From Arenicella sp. (GTDB taxonomy: Bacteria; Pseudomonadota; Gammaproteobacteria; Arenicellales; Arenicellaceae), in NCBI GenBank assembly GCA_023299895.1, contig JALZWI010000158.1:1-5584 (forward strand): a DNA stretch of 5,584 nucleotides, read 5' to 3'. This document shows, in pieces, positions 1-5,146 of this stretch (position 1 is the first letter of the stretch; every line of letters begins with the position of its first letter). The notes beneath the pieces are model-generated. The model worked only from the letters and a program-made list of their open reading frames with translations, did not search any database and had not been told where the DNA came from. Made by a program: the position numbers and the translations under genes.

Positions 1-993
1 GGCACCCCTCTATTAGAGATAGTCTCTGAACCAGATATGCGTTCACCATCTGAAGCGGTTAGCTACCTACGCAAATTGCACAGTTTAGTTCGTTATATCG
101 AAATCTGTGATGGCAATATGCAAGAAGGTTCTTTCCGCTGCGATGCCAATGTCTCTATTCGTCCTTGCGGTCAAGAAGAGTTAGGCACTCGCACAGAAAT
201 AAAAAACATTAACTCGTTCCGTTTTGTTGAACGTGCCATGGAATATGAAATAGAACGTCAAATCGACATTCTCGAAGACGGTGGTGAAATCACCCAAGAA
301 ACCCGATTATACGATTCCGATAACCACGAAACGCGTTCAATGCGCTCAAAAGAAGAAGCACATGATTATCGCTACTTCCCTGACCCTGATCTGCCACCGA
401 TGATTCTAGATCAAGCATTCCTGGATGAAATAAGCGCAACACTTCCAGAATTGCCTACAGCGAAAAAAGCCCGCTTTGAAAGCGAATTTGGACTATCAAC
501 AGAAGATGCCAGCTTGTTGACCAGCTCACGCGAAGTAGCTGATTACTTTGAAAAAACCACCAAACAAAGTAAAGCAGAGAAAAAAATCATCGCTAATTGG
601 ATGATCGGTGAACTATTCGCCAGTCTCAATAAATCTGAACTAGAAATCAGTGAATCACCGATAAAGACGTCACAATTTGCACTATTGCTCGATCGAATTG
701 CCGACAATACACTGTCTGGTAAAACTGCCAAGCAAGTATTCGCCGCATTGTGGGAGAAAGAAGGTGAAGTCGATACCATTATTGAAGCCAAAGGTCTAAA
801 GCAAATCACCGACACCGGTGCAATTGAAACTATTGTCGATGAAGTTATCGTTAACTGTCCAGAACAAGTTCAACAGTTCAAAGATGGCAATGACAAAGTG
901 ATCGGTTTTTTAGTCGGCCAAGTCATGCAAAAATCCAAAGGTAAAGCCAACCCACAAATGGCCAATCAATTGCTTAAAGATAAGCTGTCTTAA
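1..993 (+). CDS. gatB: Aspartyl/glutamyl-tRNA(Asn/Gln) amidotransferase subunit B (5'-truncated by window edge)
   Basis: The open frame enters from base 1 and ends at TAA 991-993, leaving the last 330 residues. Family members are usually about 475-480 residues, so roughly the first 150 are missing. GatB binds misacylated Glu-tRNA(Gln) or Asp-tRNA(Asn). With GatA and GatC it amidates the attached amino acid in the cytoplasm. Visible landmarks are the family block [14 protein letters not shown] at the very start, an R-C-D-N-S-R block ([13 protein letters not shown]) around residues 43-55, [14 protein letters not shown], and [11 protein letters not shown] closing the catalytic cradle domain. A helical region and a YqeY-like tRNA-binding tail follow, ending in the family-typical [13 protein letters not shown] segment. 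No frameshift is seen. An ATG at 37 is internal, because homology continues upstream of it. The gene overlaps the thioesterase gene by one base. gatC and gatA are probably upstream, outside the window. Confidence 0.97.
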   Translation, partial: GTPLLEIVSEPDMRSPSEAVSYLRKLHSLVRYIEICDGNMQEGSFRCDANVSIRPCGQEELGTRTEIKNINSFRFVERAMEYEIERQIDILEDGGEITQETRLYDSDNHETRSMRSKEEAHDYRYFPDPDLPPMILDQAFLDEISATLPELPTAKKARFESEFGLSTEDASLLTSSREVADYFEKTTKQSKAEKKIIANWMIGELFASLNKSELEISESPIKTSQFALLLDRIADNTLSGKTAKQVFAALWEKEGEVDTIIEAKGLKQITDTGAIETIVDEVIVNCPEQVQQFKDGNDKVIGFLVGQVMQKSKGKANPQMANQLLKDKLS

Positions 994-1781
994 TGGTTTC
1001 TTTTTCCGATCTATTGCGTTCCATGTCTCCGACTAAGGGGCACGGTTGGAAAATTAAAATTCCAGAATCATGGCTACAAGGTCGCGCTACATTTGGTGGC
1101 CTTTCAGCCGCTTTGTGTCTTGAGGCAGTCAACAGAAATTATCCAGACTTGCCGCCATTAAGAACGGCACAAATAACCTTTTTAGGCCCAACGGGTAATA
1201 ACGCTATCATCAATAGCCAAGTACTCCGTCAAGGAAAATCAGTTATCTATATTAGAGCAGAAATAATAAATGATGCAGGCATCGCAACTAGCGCGGTATT
1301 TAGCTTCGGCACCACACGTCCATCTCAGCTAGACCAAAACTTTGTGGCTCCACCAGATGTACCTGCTCCGCAAGACTCTGTCGATCTATTCAAACTTGCC
1401 CCAGCCCCTGCTTTTACGCAAAATTTTGAATGTCGACATTGCTCAGGTAGTTTACCTTTATCTGGCTTAGAACAAGCAGAATTCGGATTTTGGGTACGCC
1501 ATAAAGATAAATCAGCAAACGATTTAGTCGCACTACTATGCATAGCTGATATGGCCCCTCCAGCGATCCTGAGCGTTTTAACAAAATTTGCCCCTGTCAG
1601 CACTATGACTTGGATGTTGAACTTTCTCAACGAGCAACCACAAACACAAGATGGCTGGTGGCAGATGCACTCAAAAGCACAAAATGCTAAAGACGGCTAC
1701 TCCAGTGAAAATATGAATATCTGGAATAGCGATGGGGAACTATCTGTTGTTGGTCTGCAAAATGTAACGATCTTTCATTAA
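993..1781 (+). CDS. TesB-like acyl-CoA thioesterase family protein (double hotdog)
   Basis: A 262-residue protein resembling the proteobacterial thioesterase family (4HBT_3/TesB-like), whose members hydrolyse acyl-CoA thioesters. The exact substrate is unknown. What is seen: an N-terminal hotdog with WLQGRATFGGLSAAL (residues 27-41), then LRTAQITFLGP and QGKSVIYIRAEI. A C-terminal hotdog carries FGFWVRHK, then LLCIADMAPPAIL (Asp186) and a final QNVTIF (Gln256). By analogy with TesB, Asp186 and Gln256 are candidate active-site residues; this is inference. No signal peptide or membrane span is seen, so it is probably cytoplasmic. The ATG at 993 overlaps the gatB stop (TAATG) and has only a weak purine-rich stretch upstream (AAGATAAG near 977-984), so translation is probably coupled to gatB. 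A later in-frame ATG at 1023 would lose family-like N-terminal residues. The functional link with gatB is unclear and may be only genomic convenience. Confidence 0.85.
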   Translation: MVSFSDLLRSMSPTKGHGWKIKIPESWLQGRATFGGLSAALCLEAVNRNYPDLPPLRTAQITFLGPTGNNAIINSQVLRQGKSVIYIRAEIINDAGIATSAVFSFGTTRPSQLDQNFVAPPDVPAPQDSVDLFKLAPAPAFTQNFECRHCSGSLPLSGLEQAEFGFWVRHKDKSANDLVALLCIADMAPPAILSVLTKFAPVSTMTWMLNFLNEQPQTQDGWWQMHSKAQNAKDGYSSENMNIWNSDGELSVVGLQNVTIFH

Positions 1782-1830
1782 TATTCTTTTCTACTCGTAA
1801 TAAAATATCGAAAACTATCTGTTATTGGCA

Positions 1831-1836
1831 TATAAT
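1831..1836 (+). promoter_or_regulatory. Putative -10 box (TATAAT) of the tRNA-like copy
   Basis: A perfect TATAAT lies 21 bases before the tRNA-like sequence that starts at 1858. A GC-rich stretch (CGCCG) follows at the expected start site, a discriminator type common in stable-RNA promoters. No convincing -35 hexamer is present at 16-18 bases spacing, so this call rests on the -10 box and its position. It could also feed transcription into the intact tRNA-Arg about 170 bases downstream. Confidence 0.45.
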
Positions 1837-1857
1837 CGCCGATCTTAAATGAGTTAA

Positions 1858-1959
1858 GCGCTCGTAGCCCAGCTGACAAACTTCGCCTGGAGCGAACTTG
1901 AACAGCCGTAGGCAGCCCCGAAGAGGTGAGCCTCACGACGAGGCGAATAATAGAGTACC
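1858..1959 (+). pseudogene. Broken tRNA-Arg 5'-half copy split by a 74-base insert
   Basis: Bases 1858-1875 match the first 18 bases of the intact tRNA-Arg at 2003 with two differences (16/18). The match extends upstream through GAGTTA just before both copies. After a foreign stretch (1876-1949), bases 1950-1959 (ATAGAGTACC) match tRNA positions 2022-2031 exactly (10/10). The homology then stops: no anticodon arm, T-arm or acceptor 3' strand follows, so it cannot fold as a tRNA. The simplest reading is an old tandem duplication of the tRNA gene with its leader. The upstream copy then decayed, received an insertion in the D-loop and lost its 3' half. An alternative is a structured RNA or repeat element that only shares tRNA-like ends. 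Confidence 0.55.
1876..1949. repeat. GC-rich hairpin-rich insert in the tRNA-like copy
   Basis: This 74-base segment interrupts the tRNA-like sequence and is visibly richer in G+C than its flanks. It is bounded by a 7-bp inverted repeat, TTCGCCT (1882-1888) and AGGCGAA (1941-1947). Inside, TTCGC/GCGAA (1882-1886 and 1892-1896) can form a hairpin with a 5-base loop. GTGAG-C-CTCAC (1926-1936) is a perfect palindrome. The size and inverted ends suggest a small palindromic repeat unit (REP/MITE-like). I do not recognise a named family, and only one copy is seen in this window. Confidence 0.45.
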
Positions 1960-1974
1960 GCTTTAGAATTTCAG

Positions 1975-1980
1975 TATAGT
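1975..1980 (+). promoter_or_regulatory. Putative -10 box (TATAGT) of tRNA-Arg
   Basis: TATAGT sits 22 bases before the mature 5' end of tRNA-Arg, nearly the same distance as the TATAAT before the tRNA-like copy (21 bases). This suggests that the promoter was part of the duplicated unit. No good -35 hexamer is seen, so confidence is low. Confidence 0.35.
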
Positions 1981-2002
1981 ATCGAAAGTTTCACCGAGTT
2001 AT

Positions 2003-2079
2003 GCGCCCGTAGCTCAGCTGGATAGAGTACCTGGCTTCGAACCAGGTGGTCGGGGGTTCGAATCCCTCCGGGCGCACCA
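2003..2079 (+). tRNA. tRNA-Arg (anticodon TCG)
   Basis: A full 77-base cloverleaf with encoded CCA. The acceptor stem GCGCCCG (2003-2009) pairs perfectly with CGGGCGC (2069-2075), followed by discriminator A2076 and CCA 2077-2079. The D-arm is GCTC/GAGT (2012-2015 and 2025-2028). The anticodon stem CCTGG/CCAGG (2030-2034 and 2042-2046) encloses loop CTTCGAA, giving anticodon UCG at 2037-2039, which reads CGA and possibly other CGN arginine codons. The T-arm is GGGGG/CCCTC (2052-2056 and 2064-2068, one G-U pair) with loop TTCGAAT. A minus-strand reading frame across this gene is an artefact of the tRNA sequence. A terminator follows almost at once, so the tRNA appears to be the last gene of its transcript. 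Confidence 0.97.
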
Positions 2080-2082
2080 AAC

Positions 2083-2118
2083 AAAAAAAGCTTACCACGT
2101 TTTTGGTAGGCTTTTTTT
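2083..2118 (+). terminator. Intrinsic terminator after tRNA-Arg
   Basis: Stem GCTTACCA (2090-2097) pairs with TGGTAGGC (2104-2111; one G-U pair) over a 6-base loop. It is followed by seven T (2112-2118) and preceded by seven A (2083-2089), which extend the pairing and could let it work on both strands. It begins four bases after the tRNA CCA end. Confidence 0.92.
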
Positions 2119-2598
2119 GTCCTTCTCAAACAATTGATTAGAACCCCACGGTTAGGCAAAATGGCCAGAAAAATTTTGAATGGTCGTACGACTGTAATCA
2201 AAGAGGTAGAATAACGCAGTATCTTTTATCAAGATCGACCTCGAAGGCGCGAGCACGAATAAGCTCTCTATCAGACTGTCACAACCTTTAGCTCTATAAC
2301 AGTTTATTTAATTTTGTTTTCAGTGGTGTCTTCTTAGTTTCCAATCCTAAAAAAATATTTGGTATAACAACGCAACAAGAGTAAATTAATACCCCTACAG
2401 AGAAACTAGCAATCAGACATGCAAATAACAAACACTCAAAAAAATTTTCTAGCCAAACCGATGACTCATTTGTCGACTTAATTGGGTTCAATAATCACTG
2501 TTTCGGTGTTTCCCAATTACTGGTATCAGCCCTGTTTGGGAAATGACTCCTCATACATATAAGTTTTTCATATCATTAAAGAAAAGGTAGTTTTTGTA
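2119..2598. other. Gene-poor AT-rich interval
   Basis: No convincing gene is seen on either strand. A 65-codon minus-strand frame (2294-2491) would encode one hydrophobic segment, but it starts only at TTG, lacks a ribosome binding site and has no recognised family. A 17-codon plus-strand frame (2161-2214, starting MARKILNG) has no family either and may be chance or a remnant of a longer gene. The one clear structure is the inverted repeat at 2509-2543. The interval probably holds the promoter for the small ORF and mobA, but no clean -35/-10 pair could be chosen. Confidence 0.6.
2509..2543. repeat. Inverted repeat TTTCCCAA...TTGGGAAA
   Basis: A perfect 8-bp inverted repeat, with arms 2509-2516 and 2536-2543, encloses a 19-base loop that contains a smaller CTG-GTAT-CAG stem. 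No T-run follows on either side, so it is a poor intrinsic terminator. It could be a protein-binding palindrome or an RNA hairpin upstream of the mobA transcript. No family is recognised. Confidence 0.4.
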
Positions 2599-2631
2599 TT
2601 GTTAAAAAACGAGTGCGAAAAAGAGTATACG

Positions 2632-2778
2632 ATGCAGGCTTACGATATATTTGCAATGTCAAAAGATATTTGGCATGAGCCAGGATCTCATATGAGGATG
2701 GAATTTATCTATTTAACCTCTGAAGAGTTACTCCTCCGTGATACGACTAAACCGAGAAACTCAAAACCGAGAAAATGA
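2632..2778 (+). CDS. Small hypothetical ORF coupled to mobA
   Basis: A 48-codon frame starts at ATG 2632 (MQAYDIFAMSKDIW...) and ends at TGA 2776-2778. Its stop overlaps the mobA start as ATGA, an arrangement typical of translational coupling. An upstream in-frame TTG at 2599 would add 11 residues, with AAGG at 2584-2587 as a distant ribosome binding site. For the ATG, the purine-rich AAAAAGAG at about 2617-2624 is a fair site. The product is soluble-looking and mixed acidic/basic. It has no membrane span, no Cys motif, and a basic tail ending TKPRNSKPRK. That tail comes from a 15-base direct repeat (AAACCGAGAAA at 2749-2759 and 2764-2774). I recognise no family. It could be a real small protein, a leader peptide controlling mobA, or chance. 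Confidence 0.4.
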   Translation: MQAYDIFAMSKDIWHEPGSHMRMEFIYLTSEELLLRDTTKPRNSKPRK

Positions 2779-3386
2779 TTCTATTTGATAAAAAAAATAT
2801 TGTCGCCATTATTCTATCTGGTGGTCGTGGCACTCGCCTTGGCAACATTGATAAAGGCTTACAAAAATATAAAGGCAGAGCTTTGGTAAATTGGGTAATC
2901 GAGGCAGTCAGGCCGCAGGTCGGAAAAATCATTCTCAGTATTAATCGTAATCAAAAACAATACAAAGAGTTAAATTTAACAACCGTTATTGATCAGTACG
3001 ATGGTAGTTTCAATGGCCCGATAGCAGGAATTTTAAGCTGTGCAGAACAACTCAAAACGCAAGACTTTGCTTATATGCTTATTGCTAGCTGTGACTCTCC
3101 AAGGCTAACTAATAATTATGTGGCGCGACTGTATGACAATCTACAAAACTCAGCGGCAGACGCAGCGGTAGTAAATGATGGCAATCGTAATCAGCACCTT
3201 CATTGTTTAATCAAAACATCAGCTATTGATGCTCTAGATGCGTATTACAACAATGATGGCCGCTCAATGCACGGCTGGTTTCAGCAGATTAGACTAACAG
3301 AGGTCGATTTTACTGACCTGTCTGATTGCTTTATAAATATAAATACTTTAGACGAGTTATCAGAACTAGAAAAAAGAACACAATAA
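2775..3386 (+). CDS. mobA: Molybdenum cofactor guanylyltransferase
   Basis: A 203-residue MobA of normal length. The enzyme transfers GMP from GTP to molybdopterin-bound molybdenum, giving the bis-MGD cofactor used by DMSO-reductase-family enzymes such as nitrate reductases and formate dehydrogenases. Visible motifs, in order, are the nucleotide-binding loop LSGGRGTRLG (14-23) with DKGL (26-29, Lys27), then D-G-S-F-N-GPIAGI (76-85), CDSPRL (106-111, Asp107 as the metal-binding Asp), NDGNRNQHLHCL (134-145) and the C-terminal FININT (186-191). The usual first-loop Ala (LAGG) is Ser here. It is cytoplasmic, with no signal peptide or membrane span. The ATG at 2775 is the only possible start, because an in-frame TAA lies at 2748-2750. 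A weak GAGA ribosome binding site sits just before it. The gene overlaps the small upstream ORF and converges on gspG with one base between the stop codons. No partner molybdenum gene is in the window. Confidence 0.94.
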   Translation: MILFDKKNIVAIILSGGRGTRLGNIDKGLQKYKGRALVNWVIEAVRPQVGKIILSINRNQKQYKELNLTTVIDQYDGSFNGPIAGILSCAEQLKTQDFAYMLIASCDSPRLTNNYVARLYDNLQNSAADAAVVNDGNRNQHLHCLIKTSAIDALDAYYNNDGRSMHGWFQQIRLTEVDFTDLSDCFININTLDELSELEKRTQ

Positions 3387-3387
3387 A

Positions 3388-3843
3388 TTACTCGTCCCAA
3401 TTACCAATATCAGCAGCTGTACCCTCGCCACCAAGCGCGCCATCTGAACCGTAGCTCCAGAGATCAAAGCTGTTGGTATTTTTTTGGCCTGGTTGCGTAT
3501 ATTGATAATCATTGTTCCAAGGATCTTTGGGGGCTTTATCTAGATAACCACGCCAAGTGCTTTTACCTGGGTTGCTAACGAGTGCTTGTATTCCTTCAGA
3601 AGTAGATGGATAGGAAAAATTATCCAACTTATAAAGTGCCATTTGCCCTGCCATTGCTCGAATATCCGCTTTCGCTTTTATTTGTAAGGCTTGGTCTTGT
3701 CGACCTAATACATTTGGTAAAATTAATGTTGCAAGTAAACCAATAATCACAACGACCACCATGATCTCAATCAAAGTAAAGCCGCTCTCTAGTTGCCGCT
3801 TAGGGCTCTGTAAATGTCGTTGAGGCATGTTCATTTTTTTCAT
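3388..3843 (-). CDS. gspG: Type II secretion system major pseudopilin GspG
   Basis: A 151-residue prepilin. The inner-membrane prepilin peptidase would cut after Gly21 in ESG|FTLIEIMVV, leaving N-terminal Phe and the conserved Glu at mature position 5 (residue 26). Residues 22-44 form the hydrophobic assembly helix. GspG subunits polymerise into the periplasmic pseudopilus that pushes substrates through the GspD secretin. Family blocks are PSTSEGIQALV (79-89), GYLDKAPKDPWNNDYQY (99-115) and the C-terminal FDLWSYGSDG...GGEG..ADIGNW (126-149), the region that holds the calcium site in known GspG structures. The 21-residue leader is long for this family. In-frame ATGs at residues 4 and 6 would shorten it to 18 or 16, and none has a strong ribosome binding site. 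It follows gspF by 65 bases in the same operon and is the last gsp gene here. Confidence 0.97.
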   Translation of the reverse strand: MKKMNMPQRHLQSPKRQLESGFTLIEIMVVVVIIGLLATLILPNVLGRQDQALQIKAKADIRAMAGQMALYKLDNFSYPSTSEGIQALVSNPGKSTWRGYLDKAPKDPWNNDYQYTQPGQKNTNSFDLWSYGSDGALGGEGTAADIGNWDE

Positions 3844-3858
3844 AGCTATTATTTTTAG

Positions 3859-3904
3859 TTTCTATATTTCTAAAACCCTTGAACGGGAAATTATTTCTAT
3901 ATTT
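3859..3904. repeat. Direct repeat TTTCTATATTT in the gspF-gspG gap
   Basis: The 11-base word TTTCTATATTT occurs at 3859-3869 and again at 3894-3904, repeating at a distance of 35 bases. It fills most of the 65-base spacer between gspF and gspG. It may be a duplication scar or an AT-rich processing or binding site. No hairpin with a T-run is present, so it does not look like a terminator. Confidence 0.4.
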
Positions 3905-3908
3905 AGGT

Positions 3909-5129
3909 TTAACTCAAGACTGAATTCAAGTCAAAAATCGGCAATAATATGGCAAGCACAATAGTTAAGACGACTAGCCCCATAATTAAAATCATCGCAG
4001 GTTCGAACAAACTTACGATCATTGAAATTCTTGACTCCATCTCGCTTTCTGTAGCGGAAGCGGCTTTCTCGAGCATGTGATCTAATTTACCGCTATTCTC
4101 ACCACTGGCAACCATTTGTACCAAAAGAGGGGGGAAATGACCACTTCTATCTAAAGCTCGGCTGATTGACACACCTTGTGCCACTTCTTCTGCCGCTTTC
4201 TGTAAATCGTGTTTGAGTACTTGATTAGATAAGACGCCTTCAGTTGCTCGCATCGACGCCAATATAGGAACACCGCTGCCGACCATAATTGATAAAGTAC
4301 GGGCCAAGCGAGCTGCATTAATATTTTTAGCTAGACGCTTAATGCCATAGAGTCTTAGGTATTGTGAATGCAGCCAATACTTAGGCTTATCTTTACTAAA
4401 GATACGGCTTGCGACAAATCCGATGACCACCATTACTAACAACATCCACAAACCATAGTTTTGTAAAATTTCACTCAGCTTGATTAACCCCCTGGTTAGC
4501 ACTGGTAACTCTTGGCCTGAATCTTCAAACACACGTACAACTTTAGGCACTACAAACGCGACAAGTGCAATGACAATCGAAACCGAGGCAAAGGTGAGAA
4601 AAATAGGATAAACCAGTGCAGTACTGATTTTTTGTTGCACGCTATGCCGCGTTTCTAAATAATCAGCCAAACGTTCTAAGACATCGTCAAGCGTGCCTGA
4701 CTGCTCGCCGGCAGAAATGGATGCTCGATAAATCTCAGGAAAGCTACGAGGGTATAAAGCCACTGCATCAGATAAAGAATAACCTTCTGTCACTAATGAG
4801 CGTAAATCACTCATTACTGATTTAACTTTATGACCTTCAGATTGCTTAATCATGGCATTCAAGGTTTCTTCAATCGTCATGCCAGAATTGAGTAACGTTG
4901 CCATTTGGCGAGTTAAAATAGAAACATCATTACCACGTAGCTTGATACGTCGAGAATCGCCACTTTTTGATTTGCTCGCAGCTGCATTTTTTGACAGAGA
5001 TTTAACATCTAACGGAACTAGACCTTGCGCACGTAATTCAGCACGAACTTGTTTAGCATGATCACCCGAGGTAACGCCTTTAACCGTTTTACCTTTTGCA
5101 TCCAGTGCTTGATATTCAAATGCGGCCAT
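3909..5129 (-). CDS. gspF: Type II secretion system inner-membrane platform protein GspF
   Basis: A 406-residue GspF of full family length. It is the polytopic inner-membrane protein that links the GspE ATPase to pseudopilus assembly. The N-terminus (MAAFEYQALDAKGK) is typical. Two repeated T2SSF domains lie at about 71-193 and 274-397. Each carries the Gly-rich signature: FPEIYRASISAGEQSG (130-145) and FPPLLVQMVASGENSG (332-347). Three membrane segments are apparent at about 171-195, 224-243 and 375-398, with the remaining loops mainly cytoplasmic. A Lys/Ser/Ala-rich linker (44-60) joins the N-terminal tail to the first domain. The start at 5129 has a GGA ribosome binding site (minus strand, 5140-5138) at suitable spacing. 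The gene lies 17 bases after gspE, so the two are surely cotranscribed. No missing or broken part is seen. Paralogous PilC (type IV pili) is less likely, given the direct gspE/gspG neighbours. Confidence 0.97.
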   Translation of the reverse strand: MAAFEYQALDAKGKTVKGVTSGDHAKQVRAELRAQGLVPLDVKSLSKNAAASKSKSGDSRRIKLRGNDVSILTRQMATLLNSGMTIEETLNAMIKQSEGHKVKSVMSDLRSLVTEGYSLSDAVALYPRSFPEIYRASISAGEQSGTLDDVLERLADYLETRHSVQQKISTALVYPIFLTFASVSIVIALVAFVVPKVVRVFEDSGQELPVLTRGLIKLSEILQNYGLWMLLVMVVIGFVASRIFSKDKPKYWLHSQYLRLYGIKRLAKNINAARLARTLSIMVGSGVPILASMRATEGVLSNQVLKHDLQKAAEEVAQGVSISRALDRSGHFPPLLVQMVASGENSGKLDHMLEKAASATESEMESRISMIVSLFEPAMILIMGLVVLTIVLAILLPIFDLNSVLS

Positions 5130-5146
5130 TTTTTAAGTCCAAAAGA

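Noticed and set aside
543..815. Minus-strand frame inside gatB
   Set aside because: It is a shadow of a clearly conserved gene, with no family features.
1325..1630. Minus-strand frame inside the thioesterase gene
   Set aside because: It is a shadow of the conserved coding strand.
1876..1949. Integron attC site
   Set aside because: The needed RYYYAAC/GTTRRRY core sites are not present at the ends, and no gene cassette or integrase is nearby.
1971..2201. Minus-strand 76-codon frame containing GGIRTPDHLVRSQ
   Set aside because: It is the antisense reading of tRNA-Arg, a well-known spurious protein seen in many genomes.
2161..2214. Short plus-strand frame of 17 codons after the terminator
   Set aside because: It is too short, has no family match and no visible upstream signals. 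It may be a remnant but cannot be supported.
2294..2491. Minus-strand 65-codon frame with one hydrophobic segment
   Set aside because: It starts only at TTG, has no ribosome binding site and no recognised family, and lies in low-complexity AT-rich DNA.
2060..2600. Possible integrative element attached at the tRNA-Arg 3' end
   Set aside because: No repeat of the tRNA 3' end, no integrase and no phage genes are seen downstream in the window.
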